A model generated the notes under the pieces. It was not told the origin of the DNA, did not search any database, and saw only the letters and a program-made list of their open reading frames with translations. DNA of 64,000 nucleotides, taken from contig CANEFX010000005.1 of assembly GCA_947426945.1 (NCBI GenBank), positions 54,109 through 118,108 on the forward strand, read 5' to 3'. The stretch's first letter is position 1; each line of letters begins with the position of its first letter. Of the stretch, positions 1-7,727 are shown piece by piece. This DNA comes from an uncultured Bacillota bacterium (GTDB taxonomy: Bacteria; Bacillota; Clostridia; Oscillospirales; Oscillospiraceae). A program made the position numbers and the translations under genes.

Positions 1-770
1 ACAGCCTGACCCAATTCTACCGGGACCACGGGGCGGGACTTTTTGCAAAATACCGGGCTTTTTTGTGGGAGGACGGAGAACTGGTCCCGGTGGCCGACCC
101 GGACTGCCCGCGCCCGGAGGACCTGCTGGGCTACGAGCACCAGCGGGGCCAGGTGGAGCAGAACACCCGGCTGATGCTGGCGGGCCGTCAGGCCAACAAC
201 CTCCTGCTCTTTGGCGATGGGGGTACCGGCAAGTCGGCCACGGTGAAGTCCATGCTCTACCTGCACGGCATGGAGGATCTGCGCCTGATTGAGGTGGAGA
301 AGGAGAACCTCACCGGCATGCCTGAGCTCATCCGCTCCCTGGCCGGCCGGCGGCAGAAGTTCATCCTGTTCATTGACGATTTGGCCTTTGACCAGGACGA
401 CAAGACCTACTCCGCCCTAAAGACCATCCTGGAGGGCACCCTGGAGAAGCGTCCCGCCAACGTGTGCGTCTGCGCCACCTCCAACCGGCGGCATTTGGTC
501 CGTCAGACCTTCGCCGACCGGGCCGGGGACGAGGTGGACGCCTTTGAGACCATCTCGGAAAAGACCGCCCTGGCCGAGCGCTTTGGTCTGCGCATCCCCT
601 ACCTGACCATGAACAAGGCCGACTATCTGGCCCTGGTGGACCACCTGGCGGCCCAGGCGGGGCTGAACATTCCTGCCGACCGCCTCCACGCCCAGGCCAT
701 GACCTGGGAGATCCGCCACGCCGGGCGCACCCCCCGGGTGGCCCGGCAGTTTGTGGCGAGCCTGGCATAA
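1..770 (+). CDS. DUF815-type AAA+ ATPase, 3' part
   Basis: Reading is open from the first base, so the gene is cut by the window edge; a TTG at 63 is only internal. The visible part has a Walker A motif GDGGTGKS (nt 213-236) and a Walker B-like FILFIDDLAFD, followed by an arginine-rich lid region. Spacing and motifs match the DUF815 family of predicted P-loop ATPases, about 400-450 residues in Firmicutes and of unknown substrate. It stands alone, with a MITE-like repeat beginning about 30 bases after the stop. Family assignment is good; function is unknown. Confidence 0.85.
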   Translation, partial: SLTQFYRDHGAGLFAKYRAFLWEDGELVPVADPDCPRPEDLLGYEHQRGQVEQNTRLMLAGRQANNLLLFGDGGTGKSATVKSMLYLHGMEDLRLIEVEKENLTGMPELIRSLAGRRQKFILFIDDLAFDQDDKTYSALKTILEGTLEKRPANVCVCATSNRRHLVRQTFADRAGDEVDAFETISEKTALAERFGLRIPYLTMNKADYLALVDHLAAQAGLNIPADRLHAQAMTWEIRHAGRTPRVARQFVASLA

Positions 771-798
771 GGACGCAAGGCTCTCAGGCCCGCACCAA

Positions 799-977
799 AA
801 GCCTCCTTTGGCAAAGGAGGTGGCTGGCCGCAGACCAGTCGGAGGATTGTGTTTCGCTTCGCGAAACGTGCGAAGTAGACGAGGCTTCTGCAAACTTTAT
901 TTACTTCATACATTTTGGCTTCGCCAAAATACAATCCCCACCGCCCTGCGGGCGGAGCCCCTTTCTAAAGGGGCCTT
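799..977. repeat. MITE-like intergenic repeat, copy 1
   Basis: A 179-bp non-coding element starting AAGCCTCCTTTGGCAAAGGAGG and ending in AAAGGGGCCTT, an imperfect terminal inverted repeat. Between the ends lie short hairpins with cTTCGc loops (GTTTCG/CGAAAC and ATTTTGG/CCAAAAT). It aligns end to end with the element at 1781-1967: outer arms and the core GGAGGATTGTGTT, ACGAGG, TTACTTC.TACATT and TACAATCC are shared, while the stem sequences differ. It fills the gap between the DUF815 and tetR genes. No ORF of its own. Confidence 0.75.
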
Positions 978-1008
978 AACGCCTGCGGGCGGGACGATAG
1001 GATTTTTC

Positions 1009-1059
1009 TTGACAGTCTCCCGCACCCGTGCTAAAATAATACAGACCGTCGGTCTGTAT
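1009..1059 (+). promoter_or_regulatory. tetR promoter and 21-bp palindromic operator
   Basis: A -35 TTGACA (1009-1014), 17-bp spacer and -10 TAAAAT (1032-1037) are followed at 1039-1059 by a perfect palindrome with 10-bp arms around one central base (ATACAGACCG-T-CGGTCTGTAT). An operator touching the -10/+1 region upstream of a TetR gene is the classic autorepression layout. The regulator's binding here is inferred. Confidence 0.8.
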
Positions 1060-1078
1060 CTAGAGAGGAGGGTCCCCC

Positions 1079-1714
1079 ATGGCCCGGAACAAGCACCCGG
1101 AGCAGACCGTACAGCGCATTCTGGACACCGCCTCCAAGCTCTTTTTGCAAAAGGGCTACGACAAAACCACCCTCCAGGACATCATCGACGCCACCAAGCT
1201 GTCCAAGGGTGCCATCTACCACCATTTCGCCTCCAAGGAGGCCATCCTCATCGCTGTGGTGGACCGGATGGGGGACTCCAACAGCGCCGCCCTGGCGGAG
1301 GTCCGGGACAGGCCCGGCCTCGCTGGGGCAGAGAAGCTGCGGGAACTGGTCCGCACCTCCATGCGCCTGTCCTTCCAGGGAAAAATCCTGCACATGCTGC
1401 CCTTCCTCATCGAGAACCCCAAGTTTATGGCCCTCCAAATGCAGAGCATCCTGAATGAGGCCGCCCCAGATTATGTCCTGCCCATCCTGCGGGAGGGCAT
1501 CGCCGACGGCTCCATCCGGGCCGACTACCCGGAGCAGCTGGCCGAGGTGCTTCTGCTCCTGTCCGACCTGTGGCTCCACCCCATCCTCCGGCCCAGCACC
1601 CCAGAACAGGTCCGGGCCCGGTGTGCCTTCTTCAACCAGTTCACCAAGCAGTATGGCTTCGAGCTGCTGGACGACGACATTATAGACGCGATGGTGGAGT
1701 TTTGCAGGACGTAA
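1079..1714 (+). CDS. TetR/AcrR family transcriptional regulator
   Basis: A 211-residue protein with the N-terminal TetR helix-turn-helix (about residues 12-58, including DIIDATKLSKGAIYHHFASK) and a divergent all-helical ligand/dimerisation domain. Start ATG has GAGAGGAGG about 7 bases upstream. It sits behind its own palindromic operator, and a related palindrome lies just before the downstream MFS gene. The likely role is a drug-responsive repressor of itself and the exporter; the ligand is unknown. Confidence 0.93.
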   Translation: MARNKHPEQTVQRILDTASKLFLQKGYDKTTLQDIIDATKLSKGAIYHHFASKEAILIAVVDRMGDSNSAALAEVRDRPGLAGAEKLRELVRTSMRLSFQGKILHMLPFLIENPKFMALQMQSILNEAAPDYVLPILREGIADGSIRADYPEQLAEVLLLLSDLWLHPILRPSTPEQVRARCAFFNQFTKQYGFELLDDDIIDAMVEFCRT

Positions 1715-1780
1715 AGCCCCCTTGTCAAAGGGGGGAGGGCCACGAAGAGGCGGGGGGATTCCGTCCTCCCCGCAGGGGAT

Positions 1781-1967
1781 AAGCCTCCTTTGGCAAAGGA
1801 GGTGCCCCGGTTCACAAACCGGGGCGGAGGATTGTGTTCGGCGAAACCGAACATACGAAGTAAACGAGGTCTATGCAAGCTTGGTTTACTTCGTACATTC
1901 CGGCTTCGCCGGAATACAATCCTCAGTCACGGCTTCGCCGTGCCAGCTTCTTTACAAAAGGAGCCTT
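1781..1967. repeat. MITE-like intergenic repeat, copy 2
   Basis: A 187-bp relative of the 799-977 element. It begins AAGCCTCCTTTGGCAAAGGAGG, ends ACAAAAGGAGCCTT, and contains hairpins CCCCGGTT/AACCGGGG, GTTCGG/CCGAAC, TTCCGG/CCGGAA and CACGG/CCGTG, several with TTCG loops. It lies between tetR and the MFS gene. A shorter degenerate piece starting AAAGCCCCCTTGTCAAAGGGGG occupies 1713-1780, right after the tetR stop. Confidence 0.75.
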
Positions 1968-2033
1968 CTTTCCGTGGAATTTTGGCCTCAGCTGTGCACC
2001 TGCCCGCCGGGCAGGTTTATTTGGTGTATATAC

Positions 2034-2050
2034 AAACCGACGGTCGGTTT
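2034..2050 (+). promoter_or_regulatory. Operator-like palindrome before MFS gene
   Basis: AAACCGAC-G-GTCGGTTT is a perfect 8-bp-arm palindrome 21 bases before the MFS start. The sequence ATACAAACCGACGGT (2030-2044) also matches the left two thirds of the tetR operator (ATACAGACCGTCGGT) with two differences, supporting joint control by the TetR protein. The match is seen; binding is inferred. Confidence 0.65.
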
Positions 2051-2071
2051 TAATTGGAAAGGAGTTCTATC

Positions 2072-3313
2072 ATGGAAACACAAAAAAGCGCCCTGTTCAC
2101 CCGGGATTTCACCCTTGTGGTGGTCGGGCAGATCATCTCTCTCTTCGGCAACGCCATTCTCCACTTCGCCCTGCCCCTGTACCTGCTGCGGGAGACGGGC
2201 TCCATCGCCCTCTTCGGGGCGGTGAACGCCTGCTCCTTCCTGCCCATGATCCTCATGGGCCCCATCGGCGGGACAGCGGCGGATCGGGTCCACAAGGGCC
2301 ACATCATGGTGGGGCTGGACTTCCTCACCGCCGCTCTCACGGTATGTTACACCCTGCTGTGGGGCAAGGCCCCCCTGGTCCCCCTGGTGATTGGGACCCT
2401 CATGCTCCTCTACGCCATCGCCGGGGCCTACCAGCCGGCGGTCCAGGCCAGCCTGCCCCTGCTCCTCTCCCCGGACCGGCTGACCCAGGGGAACGCGGTC
2501 ATCAGTATGATCTCCACCCTGGCTAACCTGCTGGGGCCCGCCCTGGGGGGCGTGATTTTCGGCCTGTGGGGCCTGTCCCCTATCCTCACCATCGGCGGGG
2601 CCTGCTTCTTCGCCTCGGCGGTAATGGAGCTCTTCATCCGCGTCCCCCATGAGAAACGGCCCCGTGAGACCGGTGTGTTGGCCACGGTGGGCCGGGACCT
2701 GGGGGAGAGCTGGCGGTACATCTCCCGGGAGCGGCCGGTGTTCCTGTCGGTGACCCTGGTGCTGTCCGCCTTCAACCTGGTGCTGTCGGCGGTGATGGTG
2801 GTGGGCATCCCCGCCATTGTGGCCCAGGTGCTGCACATGAGCGACGCCGCCCTGGGCCTGACCCAGGCGGTGATGGGCTTCGGCGGCCTGTTGGGCGGCC
2901 TTCTTGCGGGGCTCCTGGGCACACAGCTAAAACCCCGGCACGGCTCGGTCTGCCTGCTCTTCTGCGCCGGGACGGCAGCGGTGATGGGCCTGTCCGTCCT
3001 CCCCGGGGTGCCCGGGGCTGTGAGCTACTGGGCGCTCACTCTCATGTCCATGCTGGCTATGGCGTCCGCCATGTTGTTTACCGTGGTCCTTCTCACCCTG
3101 GTCCAGGCCCAGGTGCCTGGACAGCTGCTGGGCAAGGTGATCGCCTGCATCCAGGCGGTGGCCAACTGCGCCTCACCGCTGGGACAGGCGGCCTACGGCG
3201 TCCTGTTCGACCGCCTGCCCCCCTGGGCCGTCCTGCTGGGGGCCGCCGCCCTGTCCGCTCTGACCGCCCTGGGCTCCCGGCGGGTATTCTTACAGTTGGA
3301 GGCGGAGTGCTGA
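2072..3313 (+). CDS. MFS transporter (MFS_3 / exporter type)
   Basis: A 413-residue polytopic membrane protein with about 12 hydrophobic segments. The loop after helix 2 (GPIGGTAADRVHKG) fits the MFS motif-A position. ATG at 2072 is chosen because GGAAAGGAG ends 7 bases upstream; a TTG at 2054 lies before this RBS. Paired with a TetR regulator and operator it is probably a drug or metabolite exporter driven by proton antiport. The substrate cannot be read from sequence. Confidence 0.92.
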   Translation: METQKSALFTRDFTLVVVGQIISLFGNAILHFALPLYLLRETGSIALFGAVNACSFLPMILMGPIGGTAADRVHKGHIMVGLDFLTAALTVCYTLLWGKAPLVPLVIGTLMLLYAIAGAYQPAVQASLPLLLSPDRLTQGNAVISMISTLANLLGPALGGVIFGLWGLSPILTIGGACFFASAVMELFIRVPHEKRPRETGVLATVGRDLGESWRYISRERPVFLSVTLVLSAFNLVLSAVMVVGIPAIVAQVLHMSDAALGLTQAVMGFGGLLGGLLAGLLGTQLKPRHGSVCLLFCAGTAAVMGLSVLPGVPGAVSYWALTLMSMLAMASAMLFTVVLLTLVQAQVPGQLLGKVIACIQAVANCASPLGQAAYGVLFDRLPPWAVLLGAAALSALTALGSRRVFLQLEAEC

Positions 3314-3314
3314 G

Positions 3315-3382
3315 ACCGTTCACCGGCAAAAAATGACCGTTGAGCGCAAAAGCCTTTTCTTTTGATTCTCCTGTGGTACAAT
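3315..3382 (+). promoter_or_regulatory. LytTR-type direct-repeat operator and promoter
   Basis: Two 9-bp direct repeats, ACCGTTCAC (3315-3323) and ACCGTTGAG (3336-3344), are separated by exactly 12 bp, i.e. 21 bp start to start. This is the geometry known for LytTR-domain regulators such as AgrA. A -10 TACAAT lies at 3377-3382 with only a poor -35. The site immediately precedes a LytTR gene, so autoregulation is inferred. Confidence 0.6.
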
Positions 3383-3406
3383 AACTGACACAGGAGGTGA
3401 ACCGCA

Positions 3407-3847
3407 ATGGAGTTCAGGCTGATGATCGACCCGTCCCGGCCGGAGCGCGTGACCGCCGCCGTCCACGCCCGGTCGGAGCTCACTGACCGGATTGAGGCCC
3501 TGGTGCTGGGGCACAGCGGAGCGGACAGGCTGACGGCATACGCCCGGGACGAGGTGCGGCAGCTGCCCTTCAGTCAGATCGAGTGTCTCACCGTTATTGA
3601 CGGCAAGACCTGGGCGGTGGACGGGACCGGCACCAAATACCGGGTCAAAATGCGGCTGTACGAGCTGGAGGCCATCCTGCCCGCCTGCTTTATCCGCATT
3701 AACAAGTCTACCTTGGCCAATGAGAAGCGGCTGGAACGGTTTTCCGCCTCCTTCAGCGGGGCGGTAGACGCGGTATTTAAATGTGGCTGGCGGGAGTATG
3801 TATCCCGGCGCTGTTTCGCACAGATCAAAAGGAGGTTTTCCGCGTGA
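3407..3847 (+). CDS. LytTR domain DNA-binding protein
   Basis: A 146-residue protein with a short N-terminal segment and a C-terminal LytTR domain (about residues 45-146: IECLTVIDGKTWAVDG, LYELEAILPACFIRINKSTL, then a degenerate C-terminal strand). It has no receiver domain, as in stand-alone LytTR regulators paired with small membrane proteins. RBS ACAGGAGGTG precedes the ATG. Its stop overlaps the GTG of the following DUF3021 gene by 4 bases, so the pair is translationally coupled. Confidence 0.9.
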   Translation: MEFRLMIDPSRPERVTAAVHARSELTDRIEALVLGHSGADRLTAYARDEVRQLPFSQIECLTVIDGKTWAVDGTGTKYRVKMRLYELEAILPACFIRINKSTLANEKRLERFSASFSGAVDAVFKCGWREYVSRRCFAQIKRRFSA

Positions 3848-4266
3848 AAAAGTACATCTTGGAGTTTTGCAAAAGGGGACTGATGGCCGCCTGGGGCGGG
3901 CCTGTAATCCTGGCCGTGGTCTACCTCGCCCTGGGGGCGGCGGGGGTCATCCGGACCCTCTCCCCTGCGGAAGTCTGCAAGGGCATTCTCACCGTCTCCC
4001 TGATGGCGTTCATCGCCGGAGGCGTCAGCGTGGTCTACCACATCGACCGCCTGCCCTTGACTGGGGCTATCCTCATCCACAGTGTAATCCTTTATCTGGA
4101 CTACATCCTCATCTACCTGTGGAACGGCTGGCTGAAACAGGACATGACCCCCATTCTGATTTTCACCGTCATCTTCGCGGTGGGCTACGCCTTTATCTGG
4201 CTCATGATCTATTTCTCCACCCGGAACAACATCGAAAAGCTGAACCGCCAGCTGAAGGACAGCTGA
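3844..4266 (+). CDS. DUF3021 family membrane protein
   Basis: A 140-residue protein with four hydrophobic segments and a basic start. GTG at 3844 is chosen because AAAAGGAGG ends 7 bases before it and it overlaps the LytTR stop. LytTR-DUF3021 pairs form LytTR regulatory systems in which the membrane protein inhibits its cognate regulator, as shown for streptococcal examples; that role is inferred here. A strong terminator follows. Confidence 0.85.
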   Translation: MKKYILEFCKRGLMAAWGGPVILAVVYLALGAAGVIRTLSPAEVCKGILTVSLMAFIAGGVSVVYHIDRLPLTGAILIHSVILYLDYILIYLWNGWLKQDMTPILIFTVIFAVGYAFIWLMIYFSTRNNIEKLNRQLKDS

Positions 4267-4272
4267 ACAAAA

Positions 4273-4304
4273 AACGCCCCCGGCCCTTGAAGGCCGGGGG
4301 CGTT
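4273..4304. terminator. Bidirectional terminator
   Basis: Perfect 13-bp stem AACGCCCCCGGCC/GGCCGGGGGCGTT with an A run before it, placed between the converging DUF3021 and membrane-protein genes. It can serve both strands. Confidence 0.85.
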
Positions 4305-4309
4305 CCGCG

Positions 4310-5197
4310 TCAGCCGTCGGGATTTCCCTCCCACAGCGGGCAGACCCGCCAGAAGGATGTTGTCCCGCCGCTCCAATGCAGCTCATCACCAAGATAGATC
4401 ACACTGTCGTCCGCCGGGTCCTGATATACTTCCCGGCCGACCATATGCCGATAATAGTCATCATTGTTTGCCTCCAGGTCATTGGTGGGATACCGGTCTT
4501 CCACAACCCTCTGGATATTCCCCACATAGACGGCTCCCTGGGGCAATTCGCTGCGTTCGTCGTAGCACTCCCGTCCGCCATTAAAAAACTCCTCCGCATA
4601 AAAGCGGTACAGTTTTCCTCCCACGCAAATCATACCCGGCTGATATTTCTCGCTGACAAAGCGGACGTAGCACTCCCTGATCCAGTCTGTGGTGATTTGG
4701 GCATAAACCACCAGCGGGGCCTCCGGGTTGGTGTACACCGTCCCGCTGATGGGGACGCCCGCCTGGATCTGAAGGTCCTCAAAGGGCGTCTCCATGACCA
4801 CGGAGGAAATCTCCCCTACAGCCTCAAACCCTTCCGGGAGGCAGGTACGCCCGTAGACCACCTGATTTTCATCCGCTTTCAGCATTCCCGAGCTGTTCAA
4901 GCCGTACCACTGGTAGAGCTCCCCGTTGACCCGCAGCACCGGGTCGATCCCGCCGGGAAACTCTTCAACGCAGCCGCCCCGGGTATCGCCGCCCGCCTGT
5001 ACGCCGGAACTATCCGGCTCCGGCACGGCGGACGGGCTCCGAAGTGCCCAGGTCCCCGCCAGGACCAGGGCCAGGCAGGCGGCCACACTCCCCCAGGTCC
5101 GCCAGCGGACGGGCTTCTTGATCGCGGTCCCCTCGCTGTGCTCCAAAAACGCCTCGTCGGCCCCGCCGATGGCCGCAAACAAGGTCTCCGCCGTCAT
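4310..5197 (-). CDS. Sigma-factor-linked single-pass membrane protein (anti-sigma-like)
   Basis: A 295-residue protein: about 33 cytoplasmic residues (MTAETLFAAIGGADEAFLEH...), one membrane helix (about 35-52) and a long extracellular domain without a motif I recognise. ATG at 5197 is preferred because GGAGG sits 7 bases upstream; ATG 5203 is only 1 base from it. It overlaps the ECF sigma gene stop, so the two are coupled. Position and topology suggest an anti-sigma factor or co-sensor; no zf-HC2 motif is visible. Confidence 0.75.
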   Translation of the reverse strand: MTAETLFAAIGGADEAFLEHSEGTAIKKPVRWRTWGSVAACLALVLAGTWALRSPSAVPEPDSSGVQAGGDTRGGCVEEFPGGIDPVLRVNGELYQWYGLNSSGMLKADENQVVYGRTCLPEGFEAVGEISSVVMETPFEDLQIQAGVPISGTVYTNPEAPLVVYAQITTDWIRECYVRFVSEKYQPGMICVGGKLYRFYAEEFFNGGRECYDERSELPQGAVYVGNIQRVVEDRYPTNDLEANNDDYYRHMVGREVYQDPADDSVIYLGDELHWSGGTTSFWRVCPLWEGNPDG

Positions 5198-5751
5198 ATC
5201 CATCCCTCCTTTTCCAGGTGTATCCGCAGCTTTTTCCTTGTCCGGGACAGGGCCGCCGAGACGGCGTTCTCCCCCATGGCGTACCGAACAGCGATCTCCC
5301 CCACCGGCTCCACAAAAAAATACCGCCGCAGGAAGATGTCCCGGTCCCGGGTCGGGAGGACCCTCAAAAAGGCGTTCACCGCCCCCTCCAGCTCTCTGCC
5401 CTGGAGCGCCTCCTCCACCCCGCCCGGAGAGGGAACGCATTCCCCCAGCTCCTCCAGGGCCAAAGTCAGCTCTCCGCCGCCCCGCTTGGCGCGGCCTTTA
5501 GCCTTCAGCTGGTCCAGGGCCAGATTGCGGGTGATTTTGGCCAGAAAGGCCCTGAGCTTCGCGGGTCGCTGGGGCGGAATGGCGTTCCAGGCCCGCAGCC
5601 AGGTGTCGTTGACGCATTCCTCCACGTCCCCGGAGTCGTTCAGAATACGGCCGGCCACCGTCCGGCAGTACGGGCCGTAGCGGATATCCGTCTGCCGGAT
5701 GGCCTCCTCGTTCCGCTCCCAATACATCGCCACGATCCAGGCATCCTCCAC
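5194..5751 (-). CDS. ECF-type RNA polymerase sigma factor
   Basis: A 185-residue sigma-70 family protein with region 2 (DVEECVNDTWLRAWNAIPP), a linker and region 4 (LPTRDRDIFLRRYFFVEP...ENAVSAALSRTRKKLR, the HTH). GTG at 5751 is chosen because AAGGGG lies 8 bases upstream; the GTG at 5760 directly abuts this RBS. It directs polymerase to an unknown regulon and is followed by the overlapping membrane-protein gene, a typical ECF/anti-sigma arrangement. Confidence 0.92.
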   Translation of the reverse strand: MEDAWIVAMYWERNEEAIRQTDIRYGPYCRTVAGRILNDSGDVEECVNDTWLRAWNAIPPQRPAKLRAFLAKITRNLALDQLKAKGRAKRGGGELTLALEELGECVPSPGGVEEALQGRELEGAVNAFLRVLPTRDRDIFLRRYFFVEPVGEIAVRYAMGENAVSAALSRTRKKLRIHLEKEGWI

Positions 5752-5820
5752 TGCGCTCACCCCTTTCTGTTTAGGATAGACGACAGCCGCATCACAATCT
5801 GACGGATAGATGTAAAAATT

Positions 5821-5842
5821 CCCCTGGCAGCGCTGCCAGGGG
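5821..5842 (-). terminator. Rho-independent terminator after birA
   Basis: Perfect 11-bp palindrome CCCCTGGCAGC/GCTGCCAGGGG; on the minus strand it is followed by AATTTTT. It ends the birA transcript and lies about 60 bases before the divergently placed sigma-factor start. Confidence 0.75.
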
Positions 5843-5864
5843 ATTTCTATGTCAAAGAATCAAA

Positions 5865-5932
5865 TTACACCAGCTTGCGCCGTTGACCTTGACGCCGGGG
5901 CCCATGGTGGCGGCCTTGGCAAAATTCACACG
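5865..5932 (-). pseudogene. Relic of the rplA (ribosomal protein L1) 3' end
   Basis: Read on the minus strand from inside the birA stop, this stretch encodes VNFAKAATMGPGVKVNGA, the characteristic L1 C-terminus (TMGPGVKVN). The expected ending AKLV-stop is present but out of frame by one missing base (GCAAGCTGGTGTAA instead of GCAAAGCTGGTGTAA). It has no start and overlaps the last codons of birA, so it is a fragment left by recombination rather than a gene. Confidence 0.6.
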
Positions 5933-6918
5933 TACCCGTACATCCCCCGGACGGACACCTCTCCGGCAGAAATGGTCTCCCGCCTGCCGTTGTAGTGCTC
6001 CACCACCAGATTAAAGTCGTCGTCGATCTCCAGGGCAAAGGCCTGACGGCGGGCGGTAGGGGTAATGAGCTGGACCTGATGGCCGGTGGTAATGCATCCG
6101 GCCCGATACTTTTCCAGATATTCCGCCCGGTCCTCCGGATAGGCGGCGTACATCCGGTCCAGGGCCAGAATAACCTGGGCGGCCAGGTCTGCCCGGCGTA
6201 CAGTCCGTCCCAGCGCCTGGGACAGGGAGGTGGCCATCTCCCGAACATCCTCAGAAAAATCCTCCGGGCCCTGGTTTACATTGATGCCGATGCCGGTGAC
6301 AATGTAGTCCAGGGTGTTAGTCTCACCGACCAGGCTCAGCTCGGTAAGGATACCCACCAGCTTTCTGCCGTTCAAAATAATATCGTTGGTCCACTTGATC
6401 TGGGGACGGATGCCGCAGCAGGCCTCAATGCCGTCGCACACCGCCACCGCCACCCAGGCGGTAAAGTCAGACACCCGGCCCGGCTCCATATCGGGACGGA
6501 ACAGGGCAGACAGGTACAGTCCCTTTCCCCGTGGGGACTGAAAGCCCCGTCCCCGGCGGCCCCGGCCGCCGGTCTGCTCCTCAGCGGTGACCACCAAGCC
6601 CTCGGGAGCCCCGGACATGGCCTGGCGCTTGCACTCGGTGTTGGTGGAGTCAACCACATCCAGACACATGAGCTGCGCGCCGATCCGGGCATCGGACAGC
6701 AGTCCGAACAACTCCCCCACCCGCAGGCGGTCCGGGGAATTTTCCAGCCGATAGCCCCGGTTGGGGGCGGAGGAGACAACATAGCCCTCCTGCCGCAGAC
6801 CCTCAATGGCCTTCCACACCCCGGCCCGGCTGATGCCCAGAGTGCGGCTCATGGCCTCTCCGGACAAATACTCCCCCGGCCGCTCCCGCAGCAGGGCCAA
6901 CACTCGATCACGGCTCAT
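5926..6918 (-). CDS. birA: Biotin-[acetyl-CoA carboxylase] ligase / biotin operon repressor
   Basis: A 330-residue bifunctional BirA: N-terminal winged helix (1-65, SRTLGISRAGVWKAIEGL), central ligase domain with the biotinyl-AMP signature GGRGRRGRGFQSPRGKG, and a C-terminal SH3-like domain (TARRQAFALEIDDDFNLVV). It activates biotin with ATP and attaches it to carrier lysines, and the HTH suggests repression of biotin genes. ATG at 6918 follows AAAGGAGTG. No biotin genes are adjacent. The last codons overlap an rplA relic. Confidence 0.95.
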   Translation of the reverse strand: MSRDRVLALLRERPGEYLSGEAMSRTLGISRAGVWKAIEGLRQEGYVVSSAPNRGYRLENSPDRLRVGELFGLLSDARIGAQLMCLDVVDSTNTECKRQAMSGAPEGLVVTAEEQTGGRGRRGRGFQSPRGKGLYLSALFRPDMEPGRVSDFTAWVAVAVCDGIEACCGIRPQIKWTNDIILNGRKLVGILTELSLVGETNTLDYIVTGIGINVNQGPEDFSEDVREMATSLSQALGRTVRRADLAAQVILALDRMYAAYPEDRAEYLEKYRAGCITTGHQVQLITPTARRQAFALEIDDDFNLVVEHYNGRRETISAGEVSVRGMYGYV

Positions 6919-7028
6919 GGACTCACTCCTTTCTCCCAATTCTCCTTTTATTGGAAATTGTTTTTGTAATTTTCCGCCCTCTTTGGGGGTGGAAACACGG
7001 AAAAGAATTGGGAAATCCCTTTTACAAA

Positions 7029-7051
7029 GGGCCGGGCTGACCGCCCGGCCC
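7029..7051 (-). terminator. Terminator-like hairpin after hpf
   Basis: Stem GGGCCGGGC/GCCCGGCCC with a 5-base loop just past the hpf stop. Only a short TTTG tract follows on the minus strand, so termination may be partial. Confidence 0.6.
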
Positions 7052-7060
7052 TCAAATCCC

Positions 7061-7609
7061 TTACTGCTCGTCCTCAATCAGACCATAGTCCCCGTCGTTG
7101 CGGCGGTAGACCACAGCGAAAGCTCCGTCCGCCTCCTCGTCCCGGAATGCAAAGAAGCTGTGCCCCACCAGATTCATCTGAAGAATGGCCTCGTCCTTGG
7201 TCATGGGCTTGATGGGGAAGGTCTTGCTGCGCACAATACGGTACTCGCCCTCCTCCGGCTCCTCAGGGGCAAAGGTGGACACCTCCGCATCCAGCGCCCG
7301 CTCAAAGGCGCCTTGGCGCAGCCGCTTCTCCAGGCGGGTCTTATTCTTTCGGATCTGCCTCTCCAGGGTAGTGACAGCGGCATCGATGGATGCGTGCATG
7401 TCGGAGGTGCTCTCAGACACCCTGAATACGGTGCCGCTGGAACGGATGGTGATCTCCACCTTGTTGTTCCGCTCCTTCTCTACACTGAATGTGATAGCTG
7501 CGGTGGCATCCTCCTTAAAGAAACGGTCCAGCTTTCCCACCTTCTTCTCCGCGTATTTGTGTATGGAGTCGGGCAGGGTCACCTTTTTGTCCGTAAATAC
7601 AAATTTCAT
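7061..7609 (-). CDS. hpf: Ribosome hibernation promoting factor, long form
   Basis: A 182-residue protein with an N-terminal S30AE/YfiA domain (1-100, beginning MKFVFTDKKVTLPDSIHKYAEKK in related form), a charged linker and the C-terminal dimerisation domain (about 120-178, IVRSKTFPIKPMTKDEAILQM). Long HPFs dimerise 70S ribosomes into 100S particles in stationary phase. The RBS GAAAGGAGCGACTGAA precedes the ATG. A -10 TATAAT (minus strand, 7672-7677) lies upstream with a weak -35. Confidence 0.95.
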   Translation of the reverse strand: MKFVFTDKKVTLPDSIHKYAEKKVGKLDRFFKEDATAAITFSVEKERNNKVEITIRSSGTVFRVSESTSDMHASIDAAVTTLERQIRKNKTRLEKRLRQGAFERALDAEVSTFAPEEPEEGEYRIVRSKTFPIKPMTKDEAILQMNLVGHSFFAFRDEEADGAFAVVYRRNDGDYGLIEDEQ

Positions 7610-7727
7610 TTCAGTCGCTCCTTTCGCCCAGAGGGCTGGTATAAATCGGGGAAGCTCCCCCGGTTATCCTTATTATACCACACAGAGAAAAAAAAGCCAG
7701 AGGTTTTTGTTAATATTTTCTAAATTC

